Positions 36,869 through 46,484 are shown, counted from the first letter of the stretch. The stretch: 64,000 bases of DNA from Burkholderia sp. Ax-1719 (GCF_011753055.1 NZ_VWWJ01000002.1:310001-374000), one strand, 5' to 3'. Notes: generated by a model from the sequence alone, not told the origin. A program made the numbers and translations.

Positions 36869-38380
36869 ATGGACTCCCCCATGGAAACGAATTTGAAACC
36901 CAGTCTGGACGACTGGCTTGCGCGACGCGAGACCCTGGCGATTGAAACACGTCTGTTTATCGACGGCGCGTATTGCGAGTCCTCAAGCGCCAAGCGTTTC
37001 GACTGCATCAGCCCAATCGATGGCCGCTGCCTGGCCCAGATTGCTCACGCGGGCGAAGCCGATGTCGATGCAGCCGTCGCGGCGGCGCGACGGGCTTTTA
37101 ACGCAGGCATATGGGCCAATCTCAACCCGCGCCAGCGCAAGGCGATCCTGTTGCGCTTCGCAGCCGCGCTGCGCGCGCATCAGGACGAACTTGCGTTGCT
37201 CGAAACGCTCGACGCTGGCAAGCCCATCGCGGATACCACCACGGTGGATATTCCCGGCGCAGCGTATTGCCTCGAATGGTTCGCGGAGGCCATCGACAAG
37301 ACGGGCGGCGAAGTCGCACCGGCCGATCATCATCTCGTCGGACTTGTCACGCGCGAGCCGATTGGCGTAGTCGCTGCCATCGTGCCGTGGAATTTTCCCC
37401 TGCTGATGGCCGCGTGGAAGTTTGCGCCCGCGCTCGCAGCGGGCAATAGCGTCGTGCTCAAGCCATCGGAAAAGTCACCGCTGACTGCCATTCGCATTGC
37501 GCAGCTTGCGCATGACGCGGGCATTCCTGCGGGCGTCTTCAACGTCGTGCCAGGCGATGGCGCGACCGGCCAGCACCTGGCGTTGCATGGCGATGTCGAT
37601 TGCGTGGCCTTCACCGGATCGACGGCGGTAGGCAAGCAGATCATGCAGTATGCGGCGCAATCCAATCTCAAGCGCGTGTGGCTCGAACTGGGCGGCAAAT
37701 CGCCGAATATCGTGCTGCCCGATTGCCCCGATCTCGACCGCGCGGTGCAAACCGCCGCTTCGGCGATCTTTTACAACATGGGGGAAATGTGCACGGCGGG
37801 CTCGCGCCTGCTCGTGCATCGAGCGATCCGCGAACGCTTCATGGCGAAACTGCTCGACGCCGTGCGGGCGTGGCAGCCTGGCAATCCGCTGGACCCGGCC
37901 ACAGCGATGGGCGCGATCATCGACCGTGCACAACAGGCGCGAGTGCTCGCGCTGATCGAATCGGGCCGTGCGCAAGCCACGCTGCTAGCTGGTGGTGGCG
38001 CCGTGCGCGAGGCGACAGGCGGCTTCTACATCGAGCCGACCATTTTCGAAACCACGTCCGACACGCGTATCGCTCGCGAAGAAATCTTCGGACCCGTGCT
38101 TGCTGTCATGACCTTCGATACTGTCGATGAAGCAATCAGGATTGCGAATGATAGCGAGTACGGATTGGCTGCCGCAGTCTGGACCGCCGACCTCACGACG
38201 GCGCACGAAGTCTCGCGACGCCTTCGTGCGGGTACGGTCTGGGTCAACTGCTACGACGAAGGCGGCGACATGAATTTCCCGTTCGGCGGCTATCGGCAGT
38301 CGGGCAACGGACGGGACAAGTCGCTGCACGCGCTGGAAAAGTACACGGAACTCAAATCGACGCTGCTGCGGCTGCGTTAA
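36869..38380 (+). CDS. puuC: NAD(P)-dependent aldehyde dehydrogenase (PuuC-like)
   Basis: 503 residues from the ATG at 36869; a second ATG at 36881 is equally possible and neither has a clear ribosome site. ALDH motifs: cofactor site IVPWNFPLLM and GSTAVGKQIM, catalytic Glu in LELGGKSPN, catalytic Cys in NMGEMCTAGSRL, and FGGYRQSGNGRDKSLHALEKYTELK cut here to YRQSGNGRDKSLHALEKY. It oxidises gamma-glutamyl-gamma-aminobutyraldehyde in the Puu route. Order here is D then C, with puuA and puuB on the other side of the cluster. Confidence 0.9.
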   Translation: MDSPMETNLKPSLDDWLARRETLAIETRLFIDGAYCESSSAKRFDCISPIDGRCLAQIAHAGEADVDAAVAAARRAFNAGIWANLNPRQRKAILLRFAAALRAHQDELALLETLDAGKPIADTTTVDIPGAAYCLEWFAEAIDKTGGEVAPADHHLVGLVTREPIGVVAAIVPWNFPLLMAAWKFAPALAAGNSVVLKPSEKSPLTAIRIAQLAHDAGIPAGVFNVVPGDGATGQHLALHGDVDCVAFTGSTAVGKQIMQYAAQSNLKRVWLELGGKSPNIVLPDCPDLDRAVQTAASAIFYNMGEMCTAGSRLLVHRAIRERFMAKLLDAVRAWQPGNPLDPATAMGAIIDRAQQARVLALIESGRAQATLLAGGGAVREATGGFYIEPTIFETTSDTRIAREEIFGPVLAVMTFDTVDEAIRIANDSEYGLAAAVWTADLTTAHEVSRRLRAGTVWVNCYDEGGDMNFPFGGYRQSGNGRDKSLHALEKYTELKSTLLRLR

Positions 38381-38401
38381 TCCAATTGATAGGGGCAGGC
38401 A

Positions 38402-39538
38402 ATGAAGGCGAAAGTCGGGGTGCTGGCAGGCTTGTTGTGTGCGTCGCTGGGCGCGCAGGCGCAGAGTAGCGTAACGCTGTTCGGCGTGCTGGATGAAGGG
38501 CTGAATTTCACGAGCAACGCGGGCGGCCATCGGGCCTGGCAGACGTCGAGCGTCGATCTGGCGACGAGCCGCTGGGGCATCAAGGGCAGTGAAGATCTGG
38601 GCGGCGGACTGCATGCAATCTTCGATCTGGAAAGCGGCTTCACGATGGACGATGGCAAACTCTATTACGGCGGCCGCCTGTTCGGCTATCAGTCGTACGC
38701 GGGCTTGCAATCGGACCGCTTCGGCACGCTTACCTTTGGACGGCAATTCGATTCCATCACCGACGTGATCGGCTCGATAACGGCTAATGGCAACTGGGCG
38801 GGCTTCCTGTTCTCGCATCCGCTCGATAACGACAATACCGATGCCTCATTCCACGCCAGCAATTCGGTCAAATTCACTTCGGCGACTTATGGCGGCTTGA
38901 GTGCTACGGCGCTCTACGGCTTCGGCAACCAGGCGGGTGGCTTTGCTAGCAACCGTGTTTTTAGCGCCGGCCTGAATTACGCAATCGGCACGCTGACCCT
39001 GGGCGCGGTGTATGAGGATCTGTCTTCGCCGGGCACGACTGCGACGGGCAGCGTCGCATCGGACGATGCCAATTTCGTCGCCGCGAATCAAAAGACCTAC
39101 GGTGTGGGGGCGAGTTATGGCATCGGCGCTGCCGTGCTTGGCCTGGTTTACACGCATGTGGCGATCGGGCAGCCGGCTTCGTCGCTTTATGTGGGCGATT
39201 TCGGTGCGGATGTGTCGAAGCTCAATTTCGATAACGTCGAACTGAACGCGCGCTACAACCTGCGCGACGATGTGCTGGTGGGCGCGATGTACACCTACAC
39301 GCGCGCGCATCTGGGCCGCAGCAATGGTGACGCTTCACGGCACTGGAATCAATTCGGCGTAATGGGCCAGTATCTGCTGTCGAAGCGCACGTCGGTCTAT
39401 GCGCAGGCGGTCTATCAGACACTGAGCGGCGGCGACGGCAGCACGCCGCTCGACACCGCCTATATCCCGGGCTCCGCCGGCGCGTCGTCGAACGGACATC
39501 AGTTCGTCGCGCGCGTGGGCATGTCGCACTCGTTCTAG
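38402..39538 (+). CDS. Gram-negative porin (OmpC-like)
   Basis: 378 residues. Short signal peptide (MKAKVGVLAGLLCASLGAQA) followed by QSSVTLFGVLDEGLN, IKGSEDLGGGLHAIFDLESG and GRLFGYQSYAGLQSDRFGTL, with terminal Phe in RVGMSHSF. It is 21 bp after the aldehyde dehydrogenase on the same strand, so it is likely part of the amine operon and supplies an outer-membrane route. It is related to, but clearly different from, the porin at 11029. Confidence 0.93.
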   Translation: MKAKVGVLAGLLCASLGAQAQSSVTLFGVLDEGLNFTSNAGGHRAWQTSSVDLATSRWGIKGSEDLGGGLHAIFDLESGFTMDDGKLYYGGRLFGYQSYAGLQSDRFGTLTFGRQFDSITDVIGSITANGNWAGFLFSHPLDNDNTDASFHASNSVKFTSATYGGLSATALYGFGNQAGGFASNRVFSAGLNYAIGTLTLGAVYEDLSSPGTTATGSVASDDANFVAANQKTYGVGASYGIGAAVLGLVYTHVAIGQPASSLYVGDFGADVSKLNFDNVELNARYNLRDDVLVGAMYTYTRAHLGRSNGDASRHWNQFGVMGQYLLSKRTSVYAQAVYQTLSGGDGSTPLDTAYIPGSAGASSNGHQFVARVGMSHSF

Positions 39539-40344
39539 CGCGTCTCGCGTATCGAAAGCGGATGCCAGAGCCGCGCGCCGCCTTCGATACCGCGATCGTT
39601 CGGCACGGTCGCCACATTGGGCGGCAGATCGAAGGTGAGCCGTTCGGCGTTGCCGCCGCCTATCCACAGCTTGTCGTAATGAACGAGCGATTCGAGTATG
39701 CCAATCACCTTCTCCACGCGTTGATTCCAGCGCTTGTTGCCTGCCTTGCGGCGCGCGGCGTCGCCAATATATTCGTCGTATGCGTGTTTTTTGCTGACCG
39801 GGTGATGCGCCAGTTCCAGATGCGGCATCAATTCGCCGTCGCGAAAGAGCGCAGTACCCGCGCCCGTGCCCAGCGTCAGGACGAATTCCAGCCCGTGGCC
39901 TTCGATAGCGGCAAACCCCTGCATTTCCGCATCGTTGATCATACGCACTGATTCAATGCCCAGACGCTCGCCTAGCATCTGCGCGAGCGGCACATCGTTC
40001 CAGTCTTCCAGGCCCAGATGTGGCGCAGTCAGCACATGGTTATTGCGCACGAAGCCCGGAAAGCCGATCGAAACACGCGTAGGCGAATATTGTTCTACGA
40101 GCGGCGCGACGAGGGTATGCAGCGTATCGACCAGCAGGGCGGGCGGACAGGGGTGCGGTGTGGCCACGCGCACGCGTTCGGTCAGCATATGGCCTTGCGC
40201 ATCGACGATCGCGGCTTTCAGTCCCGTGCCGCCGATATCGATGGCGAGGATGTTTTCGATCTTCGGCGCAGCGGCTTTTTTTGCGCTGCGCGTTGGCGCG
40301 GCTTTCGCGCGTGTGGTGGTTTTAGCGCTCTTTTTTGTGATCAC
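39535..40344 (-). CDS. ppgK: Polyphosphate glucokinase
   Basis: 269 residues. After a Lys/Ala-rich N-terminal tail of about 28 residues comes ILAIDIGGTGLKAAIVD (phosphate-1), FPGFVRNNHVLTAPHLG, the catalytic MINDAEMQGFA and LTLGTGAGTALFRDGEL. The protein matches PpgK of the ROK-related polyphosphate/ATP glucokinases. It phosphorylates glucose with polyphosphate. It follows zwf by 18 bp on the same strand, so both enzymes feed glucose into the oxidative pentose phosphate / Entner-Doudoroff route. Its stop overlaps the convergent porin stop by 4 bp. Confidence 0.93.
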   Translation of the reverse strand: MITKKSAKTTTRAKAAPTRSAKKAAAPKIENILAIDIGGTGLKAAIVDAQGHMLTERVRVATPHPCPPALLVDTLHTLVAPLVEQYSPTRVSIGFPGFVRNNHVLTAPHLGLEDWNDVPLAQMLGERLGIESVRMINDAEMQGFAAIEGHGLEFVLTLGTGAGTALFRDGELMPHLELAHHPVSKKHAYDEYIGDAARRKAGNKRWNQRVEKVIGILESLVHYDKLWIGGGNAERLTFDLPPNVATVPNDRGIEGGARLWHPLSIRETR

Positions 40345-40362
40345 AGCTCCTCCGTGCCTGTT

Positions 40363-42000
40363 TTACGACTTTTTAGGTTCTGATGGCGTAAGCGTACGCC
40401 ATGCGCGGCCATCCTGCGCGAGTAGTGCATCAGCCTCTTTGGGGCCCGCGCTGCCCGATGCGTAGCCGTGCACCGGCACCGCTTCGCCATCCTTGGGATG
40501 CAGTACGGCGTCCACGGCGGCCCAGGTGGCTTCGATACTATCGGCGCGCTGGAACAGCGTGGCGTCGCCCAGCATGCAGTCGTAAAGCAGCGTTTCGTAG
40601 CCCACGTTGGCATGCTGCGCGAAGAAGTCGTCGTAGTCGAACGCCGAGCGCACTGCGCCAATTTCCATCACCGGTCCCGGCGTTTTCACGTTGAAATCGA
40701 AGCTCGTACCGTGTGACGGATCGATGCGCAGCGTCAGCACATTGGGCGTTAGCGCATCGACAGGCGTGTCGCGAAAGAGCCGGAATGGCACGCTCTTGAG
40801 TTGCACTGAAATCTCCGTGCGCCGCGCCGCCAGGCGCTTGCCTGTGCGCAGATAGAACGGCACGCCCGCCCAGCGCCAGTTGTCGATATATACGCGCGCA
40901 GCGGCATAAGTTTCCGTGGTGCTGTCTTTCGCGACGTTGGGTTCGTCGCGATAGGCCACGCCCTGCGGTCCCTTTTCATACTGGCCGAACACCACGTCTT
41001 GCGGCGTGAGCGGCTTGAGTGCATCGAAGATTTCGGCCTTCTTGTCGCGTACGGCTTCAGCGTCGAATGAGTTGGGCGGCTCCATCGCAATCATGCCGAG
41101 CAACTGGAACAGATGGTTCGGCACCATGTCGCGGAACGCGCCGGTCTGCTCGTAGAAACTGCCGCGTCCTTCTACGCCAATCACCTCGGCGGCCGTGATC
41201 TGCACGCTGTCGATATATTCGCGCCGCCAGATCGGCTCGAATAGCGCATTGGCAAATCGCACCGCCAGAATGCTCTGCACCGTGTCCTTGCCGAGAAAGT
41301 GGTCAATGCGATAGATCTGCGATTCCTGCGCGAAATCCAGCAGATGCCGGTCGAGATCGCGCGCGGAAGCGAGATCGGTGCCAAACGGCTTTTCGATCAC
41401 GATGCGGCGGAAGGCGGCGCGCTCGTGCTCGTCCTCGCCTTCGTCCTCATTGAGCAAGCCCGCTTTGCCCAGCCGCTCGATGATCGGCTTGAAAAAACGT
41501 GCGCCCACGGCGAGGTAGAACACGACGTTTGCTTTCGTCTTTCCCGATCCCGTGAGTTCCTTGGCGAGGTTTTGATAAAGCGCGTCGTCCTCGAATTCGC
41601 CCGCCTGATAGTCGAGGCGTTGCGCGACCCAGTTCCAGGCGTTGTCGTCCAGCTTGCCTGCGTGGAAAGTGCTGGCCTTGTCGGCGGCGAACTGTTCGAG
41701 CGCGCCATGCAGATCGTCGCGCCATTGCTGGGTTTCGCGCTCGCCATGATTGACGCCGATGATGCGCATGCCATCGTCGAGCAGACCGTCGACGGCGAGG
41801 TTGTAGAGCGCGGGCATCAAGAGACGTTTGGTCAGATCGCCGCCCGCGCCGAAGATCACCAGCGTACAGGGCGGCGCGCGATGTTTGCCGGCCGGCGCCG
41901 CCGAGGGCGCGGACGCGTCATGCGCATGGACGGGCACTTTGGCGCTGGCGCGCGCGGCAGGGGAGGCATCGGCAGACGCATTCGCAGTTTTCGTAGACAT
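40363..42000 (-). CDS. zwf: Glucose-6-phosphate 1-dehydrogenase
   Basis: 545 residues. A 45-residue Ala-rich N-terminal extension precedes CTLVIFGAGGDLTKRLLMPAL (NADP-binding), IEKPFGTDLASARDLDRHL, the active-site YRIDHFLGKDTVQ and VPFYLRTGKRL. Oxidises glucose-6-phosphate to the 6-phosphogluconolactone with NADP. First gene of the zwf-ppgK unit. The extension is longer than in typical Zwf (about 490 residues) and starts MSTKTANASADAS; an internal start is not obvious. Confidence 0.95.
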   Translation of the reverse strand: MSTKTANASADASPAARASAKVPVHAHDASAPSAAPAGKHRAPPCTLVIFGAGGDLTKRLLMPALYNLAVDGLLDDGMRIIGVNHGERETQQWRDDLHGALEQFAADKASTFHAGKLDDNAWNWVAQRLDYQAGEFEDDALYQNLAKELTGSGKTKANVVFYLAVGARFFKPIIERLGKAGLLNEDEGEDEHERAAFRRIVIEKPFGTDLASARDLDRHLLDFAQESQIYRIDHFLGKDTVQSILAVRFANALFEPIWRREYIDSVQITAAEVIGVEGRGSFYEQTGAFRDMVPNHLFQLLGMIAMEPPNSFDAEAVRDKKAEIFDALKPLTPQDVVFGQYEKGPQGVAYRDEPNVAKDSTTETYAAARVYIDNWRWAGVPFYLRTGKRLAARRTEISVQLKSVPFRLFRDTPVDALTPNVLTLRIDPSHGTSFDFNVKTPGPVMEIGAVRSAFDYDDFFAQHANVGYETLLYDCMLGDATLFQRADSIEATWAAVDAVLHPKDGEAVPVHGYASGSAGPKEADALLAQDGRAWRTLTPSEPKKS

Positions 42001-42358
42001 GATTTCGCTTTGGCTATCCGTTTCGAATGAGAGTTGACCCGCGGGTGATCTGTCGAAGTCAGCAAAATCGATACCTTGAATGACAACGCGCAGGGTCTTG
42101 CGGTTCCCTGTGTGAGCTTCGTGGGCGTAGGCATTCTGTAAATACGCGTAAGCAGAAAGCGTTGAAATCCGCTTGAAACGCCTCCTTCTGGTGCACTGCA
42201 GCGTTTGCGCCGCGCGAGTTGGCAGGGTTCACGGAGTTGTATCGCAAGCTGAGGTAGCCTCTCGCAAAGCGCTCAGTTTGTTGCGCGTGTTTGGGTCGAA
42301 TCCGGTAGTAAGCAAGTAATCAGGCGACTGTTATCTTGACCAGATGGAGGCAACTACG
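42001..42358. other. Divergent upstream region of zwf and the YWTD protein
   Basis: 358 bp without a supportable gene. It should contain the divergent promoters. The last bases hold the ribosome site GGAGG (42346-42350) that decides the start of the next gene. I see no strong palindrome. Confidence 0.35.
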
Positions 42359-43288
42359 ATGGCAACGAAGCAAGCAACGCTGTACGTTCTGCAGGCCCGT
42401 CCCCCGGCGATCATCGCGCTGTGGCCGGACGGCTCGCACGAAGTGGTGCTCGCCAACCTCACGCGCACGCCCGACGGCATCAAGGTGGACGCAGAAAGCG
42501 AGGTGGTCTACTGGACCAACATGGGCACCGGCATTCATCTGATCGACGGCGATCCGGCCTCGGGCGCGGTGCCGCCCAACGACGGCACGATCGAGCGCGC
42601 GAATCTGGACGGCAGTGCCCATGAAGTGCTGGTGGCGTCGGGGCTGGCGGGCACGCCCAAGGAACTCGTGCTCGACAAGGAAAGCGGCCACCTCTACTGG
42701 TGCGACCGCGAAGGCATGCGCGTGATGCGCGCGCGCCTGGACGGCAGCGAAGTGACGGAACTGGTGGTGACCGGCAATTTCCCCGCCGATACCGAAGACG
42801 CCACGCGCCATTGCGTGGGCATCGCGCTCGACAAGGCCAATGGCCACGTCTACTGGACCCAGAAGGGGCCGCCCGATGCCGGCCAGGGCCGCATCTTCCG
42901 CGCGGGCATCGAGCTGCCTGCGGGCGCGCATCCCGCGCAGCGTCCCGATATCGAATGCCTGCTGGCCGATCTGCCGGAACCCATCGACCTCGATATCGAT
43001 CATGCCAACGGCGTGCTCTACTGGACCGATCGCGGCGACGACGCGCACGACGGCAACACGCTCAATCGCGCGCGTATTACGCCCGAAGGGCTGGTTGGGC
43101 GCGAGGTGCTGGCGCGAGAACTCAAGGAAGGCATTGGCGTGTCACTCGACGCCCGTGGCCGCCGTGCGTTCGTGACCGATCTGGGCGGCAATGTACGCGA
43201 ACTGAATATCGACACGAAGGAAGTGTCGCATTTCACCACGGTCGCCCATCTTGGACCGCTTACGGGTATCGATTACATCGATAGCTGA
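42359..43288 (+). CDS. YWTD-type beta-propeller protein (SMP-30/LRE or LDL-receptor-like)
   Basis: 309 residues from the ATG at 42359; an ATG at 42344 overlaps the GGAGG ribosome site and is less likely. The sequence is a chain of about 45-residue blades with YWT/YWC motifs: VVYWTNMG, LYWCDREG, VYWTQKGPP, LYWTDRGDD. No signal peptide. The fold is a six-bladed propeller as in LDL-receptor YWTD domains and distant lactonases. Divergence from zwf hints at sugar-lactone metabolism, but no lactonase metal site can be assigned, so function is unknown. Confidence 0.75.
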   Translation: MATKQATLYVLQARPPAIIALWPDGSHEVVLANLTRTPDGIKVDAESEVVYWTNMGTGIHLIDGDPASGAVPPNDGTIERANLDGSAHEVLVASGLAGTPKELVLDKESGHLYWCDREGMRVMRARLDGSEVTELVVTGNFPADTEDATRHCVGIALDKANGHVYWTQKGPPDAGQGRIFRAGIELPAGAHPAQRPDIECLLADLPEPIDLDIDHANGVLYWTDRGDDAHDGNTLNRARITPEGLVGREVLARELKEGIGVSLDARGRRAFVTDLGGNVRELNIDTKEVSHFTTVAHLGPLTGIDYIDS

Positions 43289-43301
43289 GCAATCCCAGCT
43301 T

Positions 43302-43338
43302 GACTGCCCGGCCGCGAAGTCGCGCTGGGCAGTCTTTC
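43302..43338. terminator. Hairpin terminator between convergent genes
   Basis: GACTGCCC (43302-43309) pairs with GGGCAGTC (43327-43334); the 17-nt loop itself contains GCGA/TCGC. It is followed by TTTC. It lies between the propeller gene and the convergent GST gene. Confidence 0.7.
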
Positions 43339-43347
43339 GACGGTGTT

Positions 43348-43971
43348 TCAGGTTAGCGAACTATTGGCATAAGCCGCTGCGCCCGCGCGCTTGCCCAGTC
43401 GCTCCATATAGGCGCTCACGCCTGGCAGTTCAGGCTTCTCGAACGGCGTGCCGAGCCAGCGGTTCACGGACAAACCAACCGGAATATCGGCCAGAGAGAA
43501 GCTTGCGCCCGCAACGAATGCGCCAGTCTCCTGCAAACGCGCATCGAGAATGCGCATATTCTGCGTCCATTGCGCGATCGACTTCTCGATTTCCTGCGCA
43601 TTCTGATGCGCTTCAGACTGCCGAACCAGCGCGAGAAACGCATAACTCCACGAGCGGTTCAGGTCGGTGGCCTGCCAGTCCATCCATTGATCGACACGGG
43701 CGCGCGCGAACGGATCGGCGGGATAGAGAGCCTCGCCGTCATAGCGACCGGCCAGATAGCGGATGATCGAATTCGATTCCCAGAGCACGAAATCGCCGTC
43801 CTTGATGACGGGCACGAGCGCGTTTGGGTTCAAGGCGATGAATTCGGGCGTTTGCGTCGAACGGAATCCCGATCCCCAGTCTTCGCGCGTGAAGGGTAGA
43901 TTCAATTCTGTGCAGGTCCACAGCACCTTGCGGACGTTGATGGACGAGGTCTTGCCGAGAATTTCGATCAT
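43348..43971 (-). CDS. Glutathione S-transferase family protein
   Basis: 207 residues. Thioredoxin-fold N-domain [18 protein letters not shown] with the candidate catalytic Ser/Thr, cis-Pro in [19 protein letters not shown] (glutathione-binding E-S), then an all-helical C-domain. It resembles the beta/theta-like YfcF/YghU-neighbour bacterial GSTs used in stress or catabolism. It follows the LysR gene by 79 bp on the same strand. Confidence 0.9.
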   Translation of the reverse strand: MIEILGKTSSINVRKVLWTCTELNLPFTREDWGSGFRSTQTPEFIALNPNALVPVIKDGDFVLWESNSIIRYLAGRYDGEALYPADPFARARVDQWMDWQATDLNRSWSYAFLALVRQSEAHQNAQEIEKSIAQWTQNMRILDARLQETGAFVAGASFSLADIPVGLSVNRWLGTPFEKPELPGVSAYMERLGKRAGAAAYANSSLT

Positions 43972-44050
43972 GGCGCGGGCGTGATGAGGGTGGGGTGTCG
44001 ATAATCGCGCGTTCAGGTTTTGCGCGCAAGGGCGACGTCACGCTGTTACT

Positions 44051-44956
44051 TCATGCGGGTGCTTCATGTGGGTGCTTCAAAAATTCCGCCACGAATTCCA
44101 CAAAGACCCGCACCTTCGCGGACAGATTCAGGCGTTCCGGATACACCGCATAAATATCGGCGGCGGGCAACGACCAGTCGGCAAGCAGGCGCGTGAGCCT
44201 GCGCGCGTGAACATAGGGCTGCACATCCCACTCCGAACGCACGACGATGCCGTGTCCATCCAGCGCCCAACGCAACGTCGCCTCGCCGTCGTTGCTGCTC
44301 ATCACGCCGTGGACTTTCACCGTTTCGTGCCGCTTGCCCTTGGTGAAATGCCAGGTGCCATAGGCGGTGTCGTTCTCGCGCAGCACGATGCAGTCGAGCG
44401 CGCGCAATTCAGCAGGCGTTTTCGGCACACCATGTTGCGCGAGAAAGGCAGGCGATGCGCAGACCACCCGCCGGTTGCTCGCGATCTTCTTGCCGACCAC
44501 GCGCTGGTCCGGCAGGTCGCCGAAGCGGATGCCCACGTCGTAGCCCTGCTCTGCGAGATTCATTGGCCGGTCCGTGAGATCGAGTTGCACCTGTACATCG
44601 GGATGCTGGCGGCGAAACGCCGATAGCGCCGGAACGATGTGACGCCTGCCGAAACCGAATGTGGCATTGACCTTCAGTAATCCTTGCGGTTTATCGCGGC
44701 TGCTGGAAACCAGGCGCTCAAGCTCCTGCACCTGCTCCAGCAGTTTCGTGCCGGTGGACAGATACAACTCGCCTTCCTGGGTAATGGCGAGCCGCCGCGT
44801 AGTGCGGTTCAGGAGCTTCACGCCAAGACGCCGCTCGATCTGGCTCAAGCGCGTGCTGATGGCTGGCGGCGTCACGCCCATGTCGCGCGCGAGCGCGGAC
44901 AGGCTGCCTTGCGTAACCAGTCGGGCGAAGAAGTCGAGATCGGAGATCGGATCCAT
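44051..44956 (-). CDS. LysR-family regulator, DmlR-like
   Basis: 301 residues. MDPISDLDFFARLVTQGSL, helix-turn-helix ARDMGVTPPAISTRLSQIE, NRTTRRLAITQEGELYLS and LLKVNATFGFGRRHIVPALS. The last motif and the C-terminal ADIYAVYPERLNLSAKVRVF match the LysR at 17647-18588, so both belong to the DmlR group. It is divergent from the LeuCD-type hydro-lyase and carrier and probably activates them in response to the substrate acid. A TTAAAT palindrome lies in the divergent promoter. Confidence 0.9.
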   Translation of the reverse strand: MDPISDLDFFARLVTQGSLSALARDMGVTPPAISTRLSQIERRLGVKLLNRTTRRLAITQEGELYLSTGTKLLEQVQELERLVSSSRDKPQGLLKVNATFGFGRRHIVPALSAFRRQHPDVQVQLDLTDRPMNLAEQGYDVGIRFGDLPDQRVVGKKIASNRRVVCASPAFLAQHGVPKTPAELRALDCIVLRENDTAYGTWHFTKGKRHETVKVHGVMSSNDGEATLRWALDGHGIVVRSEWDVQPYVHARRLTRLLADWSLPAADIYAVYPERLNLSAKVRVFVEFVAEFLKHPHEAPA

Positions 44957-44958
44957 TG

Positions 44959-44973
44959 TTAAATTTAATTTAA
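44959..44973. promoter_or_regulatory. Candidate LysR operator (TTAAAT-TTA-ATTTAA)
   Basis: TTAAATTTAATTTAA is a perfect inverted repeat with 6-bp arms, unusually AT-rich for this region. It begins 3 bp upstream of the LysR start codon in the 115-bp space shared with the hydro-lyase operon, where autoregulatory LysR sites lie. Confidence 0.4.
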
Positions 44974-45071
44974 GAGTGGCTTTAGTTGTGCTCCATTTTA
45001 ATGCGTTGATCGCCCAATTACACTAGCGCAAACGATCCGGACAGGCCTTTGTCCGGAGCCTGGAGGAAACG

Positions 45072-46484
45072 ATGGGACAGACGCTTTATCAGAAGATCAC
45101 GAGGGACCACACGGTTTTCCGCATCGACGATCAGCACGTTGCGCTTTACGCCGATCTGCACATCATGAACGAGTACACCAGCCCGCAGGCTTTCGGCGCA
45201 CTGGATGCGAAAGGGCTGGGCGTGCGTTGCCCCGAAAAGCAGATGGGCGTGGTGGACCATGTGATTCCCACGCACCCGGTTGCCGCGGAAAAGCGCACGA
45301 TCATGATCGACGCGGCCGCGCATCAGGCCGCGAATTTCACGCGCAACTGCCAGAAGCACGGCATCCATCTGTTTGACGTCACCGACCGCGAACAGGGTAT
45401 CGAACACGTGGTCGCGCCCGAAATCGGCCTGATTCGTCCGGGCATGGTGGTGCTGTGCGGCGACAGCCATACGACCACTTACGGTGCACTGGGCGCGCTG
45501 GGGTTTGGCATCGGCACCTCGGAAGTCGAGCATGTGCTGGCGACGCAAACGCTGGTGTATCGCGTGGCGCAGGACATGCGCATTCATGTCGATGGCGTGT
45601 TGCCGGACGGCACCACCTCGAAAGACCTCGTGCTCTACATCATTTCGAAAATCGGCGCGCAGGGCGCGCGCGGTTTCGTCGTCGAATATACCGGCACGGC
45701 CATTGCGGCGCTTTCGGCGGAAGCACGCATGACGCTGTGCAATATGACCGTTGAAGCGGGTGCGCGCGGCGCGCTGATCGCGCCGGACGATATCAGCGTT
45801 CAATATGTAAGCGAACGCATTCAGGGCTTCACGCAGGAGGAGATTGAAGCGTTCGCCCTGCAGTGGAAGCAATTGAAATCGGATGCGGACGCAACGTTCG
45901 ACGTCACGCATCGTTTCGACGCAGGCGAAGTCGCGCCATTCGTCACCTGGGGCACCAGCCCCGATCAGGCGATTGCGGTCAATGCGCTCATCCCGGCGCT
46001 GGCCGCCGATGCGCTCGAACGCAGCAACGCGCGCAAGGCGCTCGACTACATGGGGCTCGACGCGGGCCAGGCCATCGACGGCCTGGCGGTCGATCACGTC
46101 TTTATCGGCTCCTGCACCAACGCACGCATCGAGGATCTGCGCGCGGTGGCCGCGATCGTGCGCGGGCGCAAAGTGGCGGAATCCGTGCGCGCGATGGTGG
46201 TGCCGGGTTCGGGCCGCGTGCGCGAACAGGCTGAACGCGAAGGCGTGGCGCAAACGCTGATCGACGCGGGTTTTGAATGGCGTCAGCCCGGTTGTTCGAT
46301 GTGCCTGGCGATGAACGACGACATCCTCTCGCCGGGGCAGCGCTGCGCCTCCACCACCAACCGCAATTTCGAGGGCCGCCAGGGGCGCGGCGCACGCACC
46401 CATCTGATGAGTCCGGCGATGGCTGCCGCCGCCGCGCTGGCGGGCCGTATCGTCGACGTACGCAAGGAGTTCCAGCATGGCTAA
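45072..46484 (+). CDS. LeuC-type hydro-lyase large subunit (3-isopropylmalate dehydratase family)
   Basis: 470 residues of the aconitase superfamily. Iron-sulfur ligands are the Cys in GSCTNARIEDL and the pair in PGCSMCLAMN; CGDSHTTTYGALGALGFGIG is intact. The catalytic-His region reads LYADLHIMNEYTSPQAFGAL, where canonical LeuC has DRHLxHE, so substrate contacts differ. The operon contains LeuD and an ACS carrier but no LeuB, and is divergent from a DmlR-like LysR. A catabolic role on maleate, citraconate or methylmalate-type acids is more likely than leucine synthesis; proteins of this kind include maleate hydratase. Confidence 0.88.
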   Translation: MGQTLYQKITRDHTVFRIDDQHVALYADLHIMNEYTSPQAFGALDAKGLGVRCPEKQMGVVDHVIPTHPVAAEKRTIMIDAAAHQAANFTRNCQKHGIHLFDVTDREQGIEHVVAPEIGLIRPGMVVLCGDSHTTTYGALGALGFGIGTSEVEHVLATQTLVYRVAQDMRIHVDGVLPDGTTSKDLVLYIISKIGAQGARGFVVEYTGTAIAALSAEARMTLCNMTVEAGARGALIAPDDISVQYVSERIQGFTQEEIEAFALQWKQLKSDADATFDVTHRFDAGEVAPFVTWGTSPDQAIAVNALIPALAADALERSNARKALDYMGLDAGQAIDGLAVDHVFIGSCTNARIEDLRAVAAIVRGRKVAESVRAMVVPGSGRVREQAEREGVAQTLIDAGFEWRQPGCSMCLAMNDDILSPGQRCASTTNRNFEGRQGRGARTHLMSPAMAAAAALAGRIVDVRKEFQHG

